Shown: positions 1-8,287 of the stretch, piece by piece
Numbering within the stretch: the first letter of the stretch is position 1
Layout: every line of letters starts with the position of its first letter
Assembly (NCBI GenBank): GCA_016718655.1
Contig: JADKCV010000002.1
Location: 245,690 to 309,689, forward strand
Length of the DNA stretch: 64,000 bases
Source: Flavobacteriales bacterium
GTDB lineage: Bacteria > Bacteroidota > Bacteroidia > Flavobacteriales_F > PHOS-HE28
Direction of reading: 5' to 3'
Notes under the pieces: model-generated
The model's database searches: none
What the model was told of the DNA's origin: nothing
The model's input: the letters and a program-made list of their open reading frames with translations, nothing else
Translations under genes and position numbers: made by a program

Positions 1-1
1 T

Positions 2-460
2 GAATACTGGTTGGACGACGCCTATGAGGACCGTACCGGAGCGGATATCGGTCCGACGGGCACCCTCGACCTGATCGCAGCTCTGCCCGTGCCCACCACA
101 GAAGGTGATCACCTGATCACCATCCGTTTCCGAGATGCCGAGGGTGGCTGGAGCGTCCCGCTGAGCAGCACCTTCAGTTTCTTCGTGGGTTTGGAGGAGA
201 TCGCCGGAGTGAGCAACTACCTGATCTTCCCCAACCCTGTGAATGAACAGTTGTCGTTACGTGTGGATGCTACCATACCTACCGACCTCCGGATACAAGT
301 CACTGACGCAGGTGGTCGCACCGTGCAACACCTCGACCGCTGGATTGCTTCCGGTATCGCACACCATAGCTGGGACATCTCCGCGCTTGCTCAAGGCACT
401 TACCTGTTACGCATTTCCAGCGCCGGGCAGAGCATCCATATGCCCTTCGTGAAACACTGA
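2..460 (+). CDS. C-terminal part of a T9SS-secreted protein (5' end outside window)
   Basis: The frame is already open at base 2 (Glu-Tyr-Trp-Leu-Asp-Asp), so the gene starts upstream of the window. The last ~80 residues form a type A T9SS C-terminal sorting domain: the segment around FPNPVNEQLSLRV (about 220-270) is the conserved start, followed by a beta-rich stretch with GGRTVQHL and the closing GTYLLRISS. In this family the domain directs export across the outer membrane and is then removed. The N-terminal remnant has a beta-sandwich-like pattern. The substrate or activity lies in the missing part and cannot be inferred. A second secreted protein starts 13 bases after the stop, so the two may be cotranscribed. 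Confidence 0.8.
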   Translation, partial: EYWLDDAYEDRTGADIGPTGTLDLIAALPVPTTEGDHLITIRFRDAEGGWSVPLSSTFSFFVGLEEIAGVSNYLIFPNPVNEQLSLRVDATIPTDLRIQVTDAGGRTVQHLDRWIASGIAHHSWDISALAQGTYLLRISSAGQSIHMPFVKH

Positions 461-473
461 ATCCTTACCGAAC

Positions 474-1538
474 ATGAGATCCTCATTCTTCCTACTCACC
501 CTGCTCGGCACGGTGTTCATGGTGCAGGCACAGCACTCCCGTATCGTCATACAACACGCTGGAACAGTTCAGGTCTTCAGTGACCTCACCGCAGCGATCA
601 CAGCCGCACCGAACAATGCCGATCTGTATTTGAGCGGTGGCTCGTTCGTACTTCCCACCGGCTTCGCGCTCAGCAAGACCCTGCACTTCGTGGGTGCGGG
701 GATCCATACGGACAGCACGAATGCGACCGGTGCGACCATCATGACCTCCGTGGACGGGAACAGCTTCATGCGCTTGGCAAGTGCTGCGTCAGGATCCTCG
801 TTCACGGGCATCCGCTTCAACATGAGCGCGAATACCGCTGTAGGATTGGGCGTCTCAACGGTGGACCAGACCGTGGTGAGCGTCGAGTTCTCCCGTTGTG
901 CATTCCAACAGGATGTCTATGTCGGTGTTGCCGATCCCTCGGGATCATCGGTGGCGTTCACCGAATGCATCTTCAACCGGAGACTGCTCGGTGCTGATGG
1001 AGCAGAGGCGCAACTCACCCGTTGCATCCTGGACTATCAAGCAGGGACCGGAGCGGAGGTCTCAGGCTTTGATGGCGGAGGACTGGTCCTGCTGAATTGT
1101 GTAGGACTCGGCACCCGGATCGGCAATGCCGGAGGGGCGACGATCTCCAATTGTGTCTTCACCCGCACCTCAGCACCATTCTGGCAAAGCGGTGGCTCTA
1201 CGCTCACCAACAACCTGCTGGTGAGCTCTTCACTGGTGAGCAACATGAGCGGTTTCATCGAGAGTGGGAACATCCTCGCCGTTCCCGTGGGCACCATTTT
1301 CGTCAGCGAAGGTGATACGGACTATCAATTCCCGGATGACCTGCACCTGCAGTCGATCTGCCCGGGTATCAATGCCGGCACGGATGGAACGGATATGGGC
1401 ATCTACGGCACCAGCAGCCCTTACAAGGATGGTGCGGTACCAAGCACGCCACACTTCGAACGCGTGGATGTCGCACCAGCGACGGATGCGAACGGTAACC
1501 TGCACGTTGCTGTGCGAGTCGCAGCGCAGGCCGATTGA
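474..1538 (+). CDS. secreted right-handed beta-helix-like protein, unknown function
   Basis: 354 residues starting with a clear signal peptide (MRSSFFLLTLLGTVFMVQAQ, cleavage expected after the AQ). The rest is Gly/Ser/Thr/Asn-rich with recurring short beta segments such as GSSFTGIRFNMS, SVAFTECIFN and GGATISNCVFT, the rung pattern of pectate-lyase-like right-handed beta helices. No catalytic signature could be assigned. It lacks a recognisable T9SS sorting domain although its upstream neighbour has one. The end (VDVAPATDANGNLHVAVRV) looks complete. Probably a surface or extracellular protein; no function is claimed. Confidence 0.65.
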   Translation: MRSSFFLLTLLGTVFMVQAQHSRIVIQHAGTVQVFSDLTAAITAAPNNADLYLSGGSFVLPTGFALSKTLHFVGAGIHTDSTNATGATIMTSVDGNSFMRLASAASGSSFTGIRFNMSANTAVGLGVSTVDQTVVSVEFSRCAFQQDVYVGVADPSGSSVAFTECIFNRRLLGADGAEAQLTRCILDYQAGTGAEVSGFDGGGLVLLNCVGLGTRIGNAGGATISNCVFTRTSAPFWQSGGSTLTNNLLVSSSLVSNMSGFIESGNILAVPVGTIFVSEGDTDYQFPDDLHLQSICPGINAGTDGTDMGIYGTSSPYKDGAVPSTPHFERVDVAPATDANGNLHVAVRVAAQAD

Positions 1539-1582
1539 CCGCTACCCGGCACGAACATCCGAGCCCATCGATCGGAACGAAT

Positions 1583-1607
1583 GGAGCCACCTTCGCGGGG
1601 TGGCTTC
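1583..1607 (+). terminator. hairpin downstream of the secreted beta-helix gene
   Basis: Left arm 1583-1591 (GGAGCCACC) pairs with 1599-1607 (GGTGGCTTC) around a 7-base loop, with one G-T pair. No long T run follows, so it is a weak or bidirectional terminator candidate. It lies in the 369-base gap 1539-1907 between two convergent genes; nothing else recognisable was seen in that gap. Confidence 0.5.
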
Positions 1608-1907
1608 ATCCGTTCTGCCGATCCATCGCGACAGGCCTTGCCTGAAGTGGAACCGAGCAGGTGGGGTATCTCACTTCGCTATTGGAACCTCGATCAACGG
1701 ATCTCCCCACCGAACGGTTGTCCGATGGTCATTCTGGAGCAACGTACACGAACGAACCGCACCTGTTCCTGGAGCCAACCGGGATGATCCATTGATGAGC
1801 CATTCGAGCGACATCGCTGCGGGGACCTCATCAGCGCTGGAACGGTCACCCACACCGAACACGTGGTCATCCAGCCAGCATGAATGCGCAGGTCCAGGGA
1901 AGCGCTC

Positions 1908-2702
1908 CTATACGTTCACGGCTAACTGTTCCTTGACCGCCTTCATGGATGGCATGGGCATGGTGCTTTCGGCGGGATGTGTATACAGCGACCAATGCCC
2001 ACGGGCGTATTCCAACGCGCTCAAATTCTCGATCCAATCGCCCGAATTGAGGTATTCGACCTCACCCTCCGAACAGGGTATCGTACCGATCCGGGGTTGA
2101 TGGATGTGTCCACACACCACCACGTGATGCCCCTTGCTCCACGCGATCTCGGCCATGGTCCGTTCGAAGTCGCTGATGAAGTTCACCGCTCGTTTCACGC
2201 TGTTCTTCACCCTGCGAGATAGGCTCATGCGCGGACGACCGAAGAATACCAAGGTGCGGTTCAATACATGGTTGATGCGGATGAGCAGGTCATAACCCAC
2301 CCCACCGAGCTTTGCCAGCCATTTGGCGTTCTTCATGGTGGCATCGAAGATGTCGCCATGAAGGAACCAGTGACGGCGGCCATCAATGGTCAGGCTCAGT
2401 TGGTCCAGCAACCTGAGCTTGCCGAGCCGGGCACCGGTGTAACGTCGTAAGGCCTCGTCGTGGTTTCCAGTGATGTAGTAGACAGGGATCTTCCCGCTCC
2501 ACTTGAGAAGCTTCTTCACCACACGCATGTGCGCCTTGGGGAAGTAGTCCTTCTTGAAGGCCCAGATGTCGATGATGTCACCATTGAGCACCACCATGCC
2601 GGGCGAGACGCTCCGCAGGTAGGTGAGCAGTTCTTCCGCCCTACAGCCGTATGAACCCAGGTGCAGGTCGCTCAAGACCAGGATCTCCACATTGCGCTTC
2701 AT
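1908..2702 (-). CDS. LpxH-like metallophosphoesterase (UDP-2,3-diacylglucosamine diphosphatase family)
   Basis: 264 residues with all the dinuclear-metal motifs of calcineurin-like phosphoesterases in order: DLHLGSYG (about 11-18), NGDIIDIW (about 40-47), GNHDE (about 79-83), HGDIFDA (about 114) and GHIHQPRIG (about 198). This arrangement matches the LpxH/LpxH2 group, which hydrolyses UDP-2,3-diacylglucosamine to lipid X in lipid A synthesis; other membrane-associated members of the family exist, so the substrate is inferred. There is no signal peptide, consistent with a cytoplasmic or inner-face enzyme. The start is next to an upstream TCGTTTGG that resembles a -7 box. Monocistronic, convergent with the secreted-protein gene. 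Confidence 0.75.
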   Translation of the reverse strand: MKRNVEILVLSDLHLGSYGCRAEELLTYLRSVSPGMVVLNGDIIDIWAFKKDYFPKAHMRVVKKLLKWSGKIPVYYITGNHDEALRRYTGARLGKLRLLDQLSLTIDGRRHWFLHGDIFDATMKNAKWLAKLGGVGYDLLIRINHVLNRTLVFFGRPRMSLSRRVKNSVKRAVNFISDFERTMAEIAWSKGHHVVVCGHIHQPRIGTIPCSEGEVEYLNSGDWIENLSALEYARGHWSLYTHPAESTMPMPSMKAVKEQLAVNV

Positions 2703-2809
2703 GCCCCAAACGACGGCACGGCGCGTAAGGTGAAGATGACGTGGATGTTACCATTCCAGCGTTCACTCCACGCCGGAAGGTGAACAAGTGCCTTGGAACC
2801 TGAACGGGC

Positions 2810-3031
2810 CTAGCGGCTCAAGTGCTCGATCTCGGCCTTGAGGAACCGGATCGTGTCATCGGTATCCTCGATGCTGGTCCGCGACTTCTTCTGGGCTTCG
2901 CGTTGCACCTCCATGCGCTTCAGGTAGACCTCACAGGCCTTCTTGCGCTCCGGCTTACTGGTGATGCCCTTCAACTTCAACTTGATGAATCCGGAGGACA
3001 GGAACGATACGGGTTTGGTAGGTGCGGGCAT
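2810..3031 (-). CDS. small charged protein of unknown function (73 aa)
   Basis: The frame stays open further upstream, but the start at 3031 is preferred. A TACTTTG -7-like box lies just upstream at 3066-3072 (minus strand), which places transcription start between it and this ATG, and residues upstream of it do not look coding. The product (MPAPTKPVSFLSSGFIKLKL...) is rich in Lys, Arg and Glu, with a helical C-terminal half (ERKKACEVYLKRMEVQREAQ) likely to form a short coiled coil. No family was recognised and no membrane segment is present. It stands alone between an LpxH-like gene and a divergent sigma factor. Confidence 0.55.
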   Translation of the reverse strand: MPAPTKPVSFLSSGFIKLKLKGITSKPERKKACEVYLKRMEVQREAQKKSRTSIEDTDDTIRFLKAEIEHLSR

Positions 3032-3259
3032 GCTCGAACGGGAACGATGGTCGATTGCGAGGGGGCAAAGTACGGTAATGGGACCGGAATTCGAGTGTTC
3101 GACATGACAGGTTGTTGGAACATACGACTTATGAACGCATAACCAACTGATAATCAAAACACTGTAAGAACGAATTCCAGGTTCACGAATTCCGATCCAT
3201 GGGACAGGACCAACGATCCGGATGTCCAACTCGCCAATACCACCTCCTAACTTGGCGCC

Positions 3260-3868
3260 ATGGATGATCGTTCATCGAGCGGCACGCAGTACCCGATGCT
3301 CGGAACCGATCCCAGGGAATTCGAACGGTTGGTGCGCACCCACACCGCATCCCTCCTTCGTTTCGCCACCAACCGCATCAAGGACCCTGCAATAGCCGAG
3401 GACCTGGTGCAAACCACCCTGATCGCTGCATGGGAGGCCCGGGATCGGTTCTCCGGCCAGAGCAGTCCACGGACCTGGTTGTTCTCCATCCTGAAGCACA
3501 AGATCGCCGACCACTACCGAAAGGCCTATCGCGACCCGTCGAACGGCCGATCCCTGGATACCGTGGACGACCGTTTCGATGAGCGCGGGCATTGGCTTGC
3601 GGAACATAAGCCACAGCCTTGGGGACCGGACGATGGGACGGATGAGGGCGATGCCTTGGAGCGGTTCTTGACGCATTGCCTTGATCGACTGCCCACCCAC
3701 TGGCGGGCTGCCTTGGAAATGAAGTACCTGTTGGACCGCGATGCAGCGGCCATTTGTAAGGAACTGGGTATCACTGCGACCAACTACTGGCAACAACTGC
3801 ACCGCGCCAAATTGAGAATGCGAGAATGCCTGGAGCACCAGCGTAAGAACGATACCCATCAGCGCTAA
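3260..3868 (+). CDS. ECF-type RNA polymerase sigma factor
   Basis: 202 residues. Region 2 is visible at about 20-90 (FERLVRTHTASLLRFATNRI, then AEDLVQTTLIAAWEARDRF, then PRTWLFSILKHKIADHYRK). A linker rich in Asp/Gly follows, then region 4 at about 140-190 (LDRLPTHWRAALEMKYLLDR, AAAICKELGITATNYWQQLH), the helix-turn-helix that reads the -35 element. Region 3 is absent, as expected for extracytoplasmic-function sigma factors. The next gene, 5 bases downstream, encodes a zinc-binding anti-sigma-like protein, so the pair is probably a self-contained regulatory switch. The inducing signal is unknown. Confidence 0.88.
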   Translation: MDDRSSSGTQYPMLGTDPREFERLVRTHTASLLRFATNRIKDPAIAEDLVQTTLIAAWEARDRFSGQSSPRTWLFSILKHKIADHYRKAYRDPSNGRSLDTVDDRFDERGHWLAEHKPQPWGPDDGTDEGDALERFLTHCLDRLPTHWRAALEMKYLLDRDAAAICKELGITATNYWQQLHRAKLRMRECLEHQRKNDTHQR

Positions 3869-3873
3869 CACCA

Positions 3874-4131
3874 ATGGACCTGCTCATCTCCTGCCGGAAA
3901 GCGACCGAACTGATGGAACAGCGCACGCTCGATCCACTTTCCTTGGGTGGTCGTGTGCAATTGTGGATGCACTTGAGGATCTGTGAGGCCTGTCGCCTAG
4001 CGCTGGCACAACAACGCACCATCGAGCGCTTGCTGGAGCAGCGGGATAGCCGTACACCACTTCCGGACAGCCGCGTGTTGGAGGACCGGGTGCTGAACGC
4101 ACTCCCTCCAGAAGGCAATGGAACGACCTGA
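3874..4131 (+). CDS. small soluble zinc-finger anti-sigma factor (ZAS/zf-HC2 type)
   Basis: 85 residues with Cys7 and the motif H33-x3-C37-x2-C40 (MHLRICEACR), the zinc-binding signature of anti-sigma domains that clamp ECF sigma factors. Unlike most of the family it has no transmembrane segment or extracytoplasmic sensor, so it would act in the cytoplasm, possibly as a thiol or zinc redox sensor as in RsrA-type proteins; that role is inference. It follows the ECF sigma gene by 5 bases and overlaps the next gene (a DCC thiol protein) by 14 bases, so all three are very likely cotranscribed. Confidence 0.75.
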   Translation: MDLLISCRKATELMEQRTLDPLSLGGRVQLWMHLRICEACRLALAQQRTIERLLEQRDSRTPLPDSRVLEDRVLNALPPEGNGTT

Positions 4132-4540
4132 GCCCATCACCGATCAAGAAGAACACCCCGTGGTGTACTTCGATGGCGTGTGTGGCCTGTGCAACCGGTC
4201 CGTGGACCTGCTCCTACGTTGGGATAAGCGCGGAGTACTTCGGTTCTCCCCCCTACAAGGGAGGCACGCTGCAGAGCACCTGCCTGGATCCACCGTTCAG
4301 GACCTGGACAGCATCGTGCTCGTCGACCAACGTGGTGCCCACACCCGAAGCGATGCGGTAGTGAGGGCACTGGAACACCTGGGCGGCCTTTGGCACTGCG
4401 CGGCTGCGCTTCGGATCGTGCCACGGTCCATTCGTGACGCGATGTACCGCTTGGTGGCACGCTACAGGTACACGTGGTTCGGACAACACGACCAATGCCG
4501 CATGCCAACCTTCAAAGAAGCAGAGCGTTTCCTGCCATGA
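4118..4540 (+). CDS. DCC-family thiol-disulfide oxidoreductase-like protein (DUF393)
   Basis: 140 residues. The N terminus carries the family hallmark VVYFDGVCGLCNRSVDLLLR (about 11-30) with the DGxCxxC motif giving the name DCC. The conserved continuation RFSPLQGRHA and a C-terminal RYRYTWFGQHDQCRMP follow. Members are predicted thioredoxin-fold redox proteins, mostly uncharacterised. The start overlaps the anti-sigma gene by 14 bases, giving an ECF sigma / zinc anti-sigma / thiol protein operon, which suggests but does not prove a redox-linked regulon. Confidence 0.8.
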   Translation: MERPEPITDQEEHPVVYFDGVCGLCNRSVDLLLRWDKRGVLRFSPLQGRHAAEHLPGSTVQDLDSIVLVDQRGAHTRSDAVVRALEHLGGLWHCAAALRIVPRSIRDAMYRLVARYRYTWFGQHDQCRMPTFKEAERFLP

Positions 4541-4858
4541 ACAAGGGCGTGCCTTTCCAAGTGTAAGAGCCCACCGGTGCGTTGGTCGCCAGTAGGTGGC
4601 AGACATCCGGTCGCAGGCCATCAGGCCCGCCCCGGGAGACGCCTTTGCGGTGATTGTATATCCGGCTTCATCCTGGGTCATCAACCGGAAGGACGGAAAG
4701 TGACCTTGGTGGCCTCTGCCCGAAAGGTCATCCTCCTTGGTCCGAGTGTGGGATCCGAGTGATGGTCGGGGTCGGACGACCGGCTCCAGGGATCCATGTC
4801 CGGCCGGTGCTGCGCACGGGCCTCGGCTATCTTCGTCCCCGCCGACAAGGCTCCCCCT
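4541..4858. other. intergenic stretch, no gene recognised
   Basis: 318 bases between the DCC gene and the ABC transporter operon. Long frames cross it on both strands, but they are antisense to flanking genes and resemble no family. No tRNA, riboswitch or repeat was recognised. The only feature seen is the -7 box at 4828-4835. Confidence 0.5.
4828..4835 (+). promoter_or_regulatory. Bacteroidota -7 box (TATCTTCG) for the ABC exporter operon
   Basis: TATCTTCG matches TAnnTTYG and ends 23 bases before the ATG at 4859, supporting that start over an upstream in-frame ATG at 4796 that would precede the promoter. Confidence 0.55.
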
Positions 4859-5800
4859 ATGTTGCAACTCGAAGGCATCGTCAAACGCTACGGCAGCTAC
4901 ACCGCACTCAATGGCATCACCATGCAGGTGCCACCAGGCCAAGTGTTCGGACTGCTCGGACCCAATGGTGCGGGCAAGACCACCCTCATCCGTATCATCA
5001 CCCGGATCACCGGTCCGGACCAAGGCCGTGTGATGCTCAACGGTAAGGAGATGGGCCCCGACGATGTGGCACGTATGGGATACCTGCCCGAGGAACGCGG
5101 CTTGTACAAGAAGATGAAGGTGGGCGAACAGGCGCTCTACCTCGCGCAGCTCAAGGGGATGAGCAAGGCCGATGCCACGGCCCGCCTGAAGGCCTGGTTC
5201 GAGCGTTGGGAGATCGGCGGGTGGTGGAACAAGAAGGTCGAAGAGCTCAGTAAGGGCATGGCCCAGAAGGTGCAGTTCATCATCACGGTGCTGCATGAAC
5301 CACAGCTGCTCATCCTTGACGAACCCTTCAGCGGCTTCGATCCGATCAATGCGGAACTGATCCGGGCCGAGATCCTGCGTTTGCGCGACGCCGGTGTCAC
5401 CGTGATGCTCAGCACCCATAGTATGGCCAGTGTGGAGGAACTGTGCGACAACATCGGCTTGATCGACAAGGCTGAACTGATGTTGCACGGGAACGTCAAG
5501 GAGATCCGACGGCGGTATGCCACCAACACCTTCCGGGTCGACTACACGGGTAGCAAAGTGGCCCTCGCCAACTCCCTGTCCTTCATCGGTGAGTTGAAGG
5601 ACGCACATGAACTGGATGGACACGGAACAGCGTTGATCACCTTGAGCAAGGGTTCCACACCGAACGACCTGCTGCGCCAGCTACTGCCAGCCGTTTCCAT
5701 CACCGGGCTGCATGAGGAGATCCCCTCCATGCACGATATCTTCATTCGCGTAGTGAGCGAGAAGGCACCGGATCACGTGACCCCGGGCATGACCGAATGA
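4859..5800 (+). CDS. ABC transporter ATP-binding protein (NatA-like)
   Basis: 313 residues. Walker A GPNGAGKTT at about 34-42, a degenerate signature ELSKGMAQK (about 127-136; the usual LSGGQ is LSKGM, common in NatA-type proteins), Walker B LLILDEPFSGFDP (about 150-162) and the switch His in MLSTHSMAS. A C-terminal extension of ~90 residues matches the DUF4162-type domain found in this group. It energises export through the ABC-2 membrane protein encoded 43 bases downstream; the homologous NatAB exports sodium, but the substrate here is unknown. Start chosen from the -7 box position. Confidence 0.85.
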   Translation: MLQLEGIVKRYGSYTALNGITMQVPPGQVFGLLGPNGAGKTTLIRIITRITGPDQGRVMLNGKEMGPDDVARMGYLPEERGLYKKMKVGEQALYLAQLKGMSKADATARLKAWFERWEIGGWWNKKVEELSKGMAQKVQFIITVLHEPQLLILDEPFSGFDPINAELIRAEILRLRDAGVTVMLSTHSMASVEELCDNIGLIDKAELMLHGNVKEIRRRYATNTFRVDYTGSKVALANSLSFIGELKDAHELDGHGTALITLSKGSTPNDLLRQLLPAVSITGLHEEIPSMHDIFIRVVSEKAPDHVTPGMTE

Positions 5801-5843
5801 CCTTTCACGGATCCCTGATCATCGGCCCGAAACGAACATCCCA

Positions 5844-7163
5844 ATGAACAAGATCAAGCTCATCATCTGGCGCGAGTTCATCACCCGAGTGCGCAAGCCC
5901 AGCTTCCTGATCATGACCCTGCTGGCTCCGGTGCTGGTGGCCGCCGGGATCACGGTGGTGGTATACCTGAGCCTGCAGGACAACAATGATCAGCGCGTAC
6001 TGGTGGTGGACCAAGCCCGATTGCTGCAAGGCAAGCTGAAGGACGGCGAGAAGTTGACCTACTACGTGGACAACGCGACGTGGACGGACAGTGCGTTCAA
6101 AGCCAGCCCCTATACGGTGATGGTGGAGGTGAACGCCGATATCCTCAACACCAATACCGTTCTCTTCTTCTACAAGGAGTTGCCCAGCCTGGGGATCCAA
6201 CGGACCATCAGCAACGAACTGGAAAAGAACCTGGAACTGGCCAAGTTGCAGGGCGAGGGCATCGACGAAGAGGCGTACCGACGTGTGCGGAAGCCCTTGG
6301 TGATGAAGCTCTTCGATATCGACAAGGTCGGTGAGGAATCGTACGAACAGGAACGCGCGGGCATCGGCTTCTTCTTCGGATACTTCATGTTCATCTTCAT
6401 CTTCATGTACGGCGTGCAGGTGATGCGGGGCGTGATGGAGGAGAAGCAGAACCGTGTGGTGGAGGTCCTCATCAGCAGTGTGAAGCCCTTCCAGCTGATG
6501 ATGGGCAAGATCATCGGCATAGCCATGGTCGGCTTCGTTCAGTTCGTGCTATGGATCGCCATCACGTCCACCCTGGCCAGCGTGGGATCGGCCATCCTGC
6601 TGAAGGACAAATTGGACCCCAAGGCCATCGCCACCTCCCAACTTCCTGCCGATGCCCAAGCCGAGCTGGAAGCGAGCGGTGCCATGGCCATGGCCGACAA
6701 GGACGATGTGAAGCTCCTCGCGGCATTGGGCAAGATCAACCTGCCGCTCACCCTCGCCATGTTCCTGTTCTACTTCATCGGGGGTTACCTGCTCTACAGC
6801 TCCTTGCTGGCCGCCATCGGTTCCGCGGTGGACAGTGAAGCGGACACCCAACAGTTCATGTTCCCGGTGACCCTGCCCATGATCCTGGCCATCATCGTTG
6901 CGCAGACCGCAGTGTACAATCCGAACGCACCGATGGTGTTGTGGTGCAGCCTCATCCCCTTCACCAGTCCTATTGTTATGATGGTGCGCGTGGCCATGGG
7001 CAATGCCCCTGTATGGCAGATGCTGCTGAGCATGGCGCTGCTCGTGGGCACCTTCATCGCCACCACCTGGCTGGCCGGCAAGATCTACCGCACCGGCATC
7101 CTCATGTACGGCAAGAAGATCAGCTGGAAGGAGATGGGGAAATGGTTGTTCTATAAGGGATGA
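5844..7163 (+). CDS. ABC-2 type transporter permease (NatB-like)
   Basis: 439 residues. One N-terminal membrane helix (FLIMTLLAPVLVAAGITVVV, about 22-42), a ~140-residue extracytoplasmic domain, then a cluster of five or so helices: FFFGYFMFIFIFMYGVQVM, IIGIAMVGFVQFVLWIAI, LTLAMFLFYFIGGYLLYSS, PVTLPMILAIIVAQTAV and MLLSMALLVGTFIATTWLAG. Between the first two lies the family-typical MEEKQNRVVEVLISSVKPFQ. This is the ABC2_membrane_3 layout of NatB and partners the upstream ATPase. Substrate unknown. Transcribed with the ATPase gene. Confidence 0.82.
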   Translation: MNKIKLIIWREFITRVRKPSFLIMTLLAPVLVAAGITVVVYLSLQDNNDQRVLVVDQARLLQGKLKDGEKLTYYVDNATWTDSAFKASPYTVMVEVNADILNTNTVLFFYKELPSLGIQRTISNELEKNLELAKLQGEGIDEEAYRRVRKPLVMKLFDIDKVGEESYEQERAGIGFFFGYFMFIFIFMYGVQVMRGVMEEKQNRVVEVLISSVKPFQLMMGKIIGIAMVGFVQFVLWIAITSTLASVGSAILLKDKLDPKAIATSQLPADAQAELEASGAMAMADKDDVKLLAALGKINLPLTLAMFLFYFIGGYLLYSSLLAAIGSAVDSEADTQQFMFPVTLPMILAIIVAQTAVYNPNAPMVLWCSLIPFTSPIVMMVRVAMGNAPVWQMLLSMALLVGTFIATTWLAGKIYRTGILMYGKKISWKEMGKWLFYKG

Positions 7164-7176
7164 GAACGGGAACGGC

Positions 7177-7357
7177 ATGTGAACATGTGCTCATGTGCCC
7201 ATGTGCTCATGAAATGCACCTTGCACGTTGACCGGTCCTCCTGACCATTCGTGATGTTGTTGCTGACCCTACTGACCCACCGATACCGCGCGATGCATAG
7301 AGACCGCGGCCCGCTCCCCATGGGCACATGCCCACATGTTCACACGAGCACATGAGC
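7177..7357. repeat. inverted-repeat pair of CATG-rich units flanking the ppx start region
   Basis: Left unit 7177-7212 and right unit 7319-7357 are built from short CATGTG/CACATG blocks. GTGAACATGTG in the left unit is the exact reverse complement of CACATGTTCAC in the right one, and TGCTCATGTGC matches GCACATGAGCA inverted. The ~106 bases between contain no gene. The right unit overlaps the likely start codon of the Ppx/GppA gene at 7352. It could be a small mobile repeat or a long hairpin in the leader. Confidence 0.6.
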
Positions 7358-8287
7358 ATCCTGGAAATCCGCGAAGCAGTGGTGGATCTTGGCACCAACA
7401 CCTTCAACCTGCTGGTGTACCGCACTGGTGAACAAGGGATGCAGGTGCTGCACAGCGTGGAACTTCCGGTGTTCCTCGGCAAGGGCGGCATTGAACAAGG
7501 ACGCATCACCGACACGGCCTTTGCGCGCGGCATGGAGGCGCTGCGCACACACTTGGCCACAGCCCGCTCCCACGGCGTTACGGACCTGCGGGGCTTCGGC
7601 ACCTCCATGTTGCGCAATGCCACAAATGGCGCGGCCTTTGTGGAGCAGGCGTGGAACGAACTGGGCATCCACATCGCGGTGATCCCCGGTGAGCGCGAGG
7701 CCGAACTGATCCTGGCGGGGGTCCGTCAAGCCGTGTCGTTCAGCAAACGCCCTGCGTTGGTCATGGACATCGGGGGCGGCAGCACCGAGTTCATCCTCGC
7801 CACCGACAAGGCGTTGATGTGGAAGCAAAGCTTCGAACTCGGGGTCACACGCCTGCGCGAACGCATCCCCGTGAGCGATCCCATCAACGTGGAGGAGGAA
7901 GCGCGCATCGCACAGCACCTGGACGACCGCCTCGAAGCCCTGTACGCCATCATCGACCGGCACGAACCGCACCAGCTCATTGGCAGCGCCGGCAGCTTCG
8001 ATACGCTCGCACACATGTTGAGCGCCGAACGGGATACCGCCCTGTCCGACGACGCCACCACACTCGCCTTCACCGCTGCGGAGTTCGACACCTTGAAGGA
8101 TCGCTTATTGCGGATGGACCGCGCAGAACGCCTGCGTGTGCCCGGCCTTCCGGAGCACCGTGTGGACACCATCCTCTACGCCTTGGTGCAGATCGAACGC
8201 GTGCTGCTGGCGGGCGGCATCCGAGAATTGGCGTGGAGCCGATATGCGTTGAAAGAGGGGGCGGCTGCCACCGCGCTAAGCTCCTAG
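7352..8287 (+). CDS. Ppx/GppA family phosphatase (exopolyphosphatase-like)
   Basis: About 311 residues in the actin-like ATPase fold of Ppx/GppA: AVVDLGTNTFNLLVYR (phosphate 1 loop), GFGTSMLRNATN, then GEREAELILAGV and VMDIGGGSTEFIL (phosphate 2 loop). The family hydrolyses inorganic polyphosphate or pppGpp. This is the short form, containing only the N-terminal catalytic domains without the HD-like extension of E. coli Ppx. An in-frame ATG also occurs at 7328, but it lies inside the inverted repeat; 7352 (MSILEIREAVVDLG) gives the usual N terminus. The stop overlaps the convergent gene by 4 bases. Confidence 0.85.
   Translation: MSILEIREAVVDLGTNTFNLLVYRTGEQGMQVLHSVELPVFLGKGGIEQGRITDTAFARGMEALRTHLATARSHGVTDLRGFGTSMLRNATNGAAFVEQAWNELGIHIAVIPGEREAELILAGVRQAVSFSKRPALVMDIGGGSTEFILATDKALMWKQSFELGVTRLRERIPVSDPINVEEEARIAQHLDDRLEALYAIIDRHEPHQLIGSAGSFDTLAHMLSAERDTALSDDATTLAFTAAEFDTLKDRLLRMDRAERLRVPGLPEHRVDTILYALVQIERVLLAGGIRELAWSRYALKEGAAATALSS

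Noticed and set aside
1264..2100. 278-codon plus-strand frame over the gap 1539-1907
   Set aside because: Overlaps both flanking genes in other frames or strands; low-complexity translation without a family pattern. The gap is better explained as noncoding.
4253..5623. 456-codon open frame on the minus strand
   Set aside because: Entirely antisense to the DCC protein and the ABC ATPase gene; composition is His/Gln/Asp-rich shadow sequence with no family motif, while the plus-strand proteins show clear motifs.
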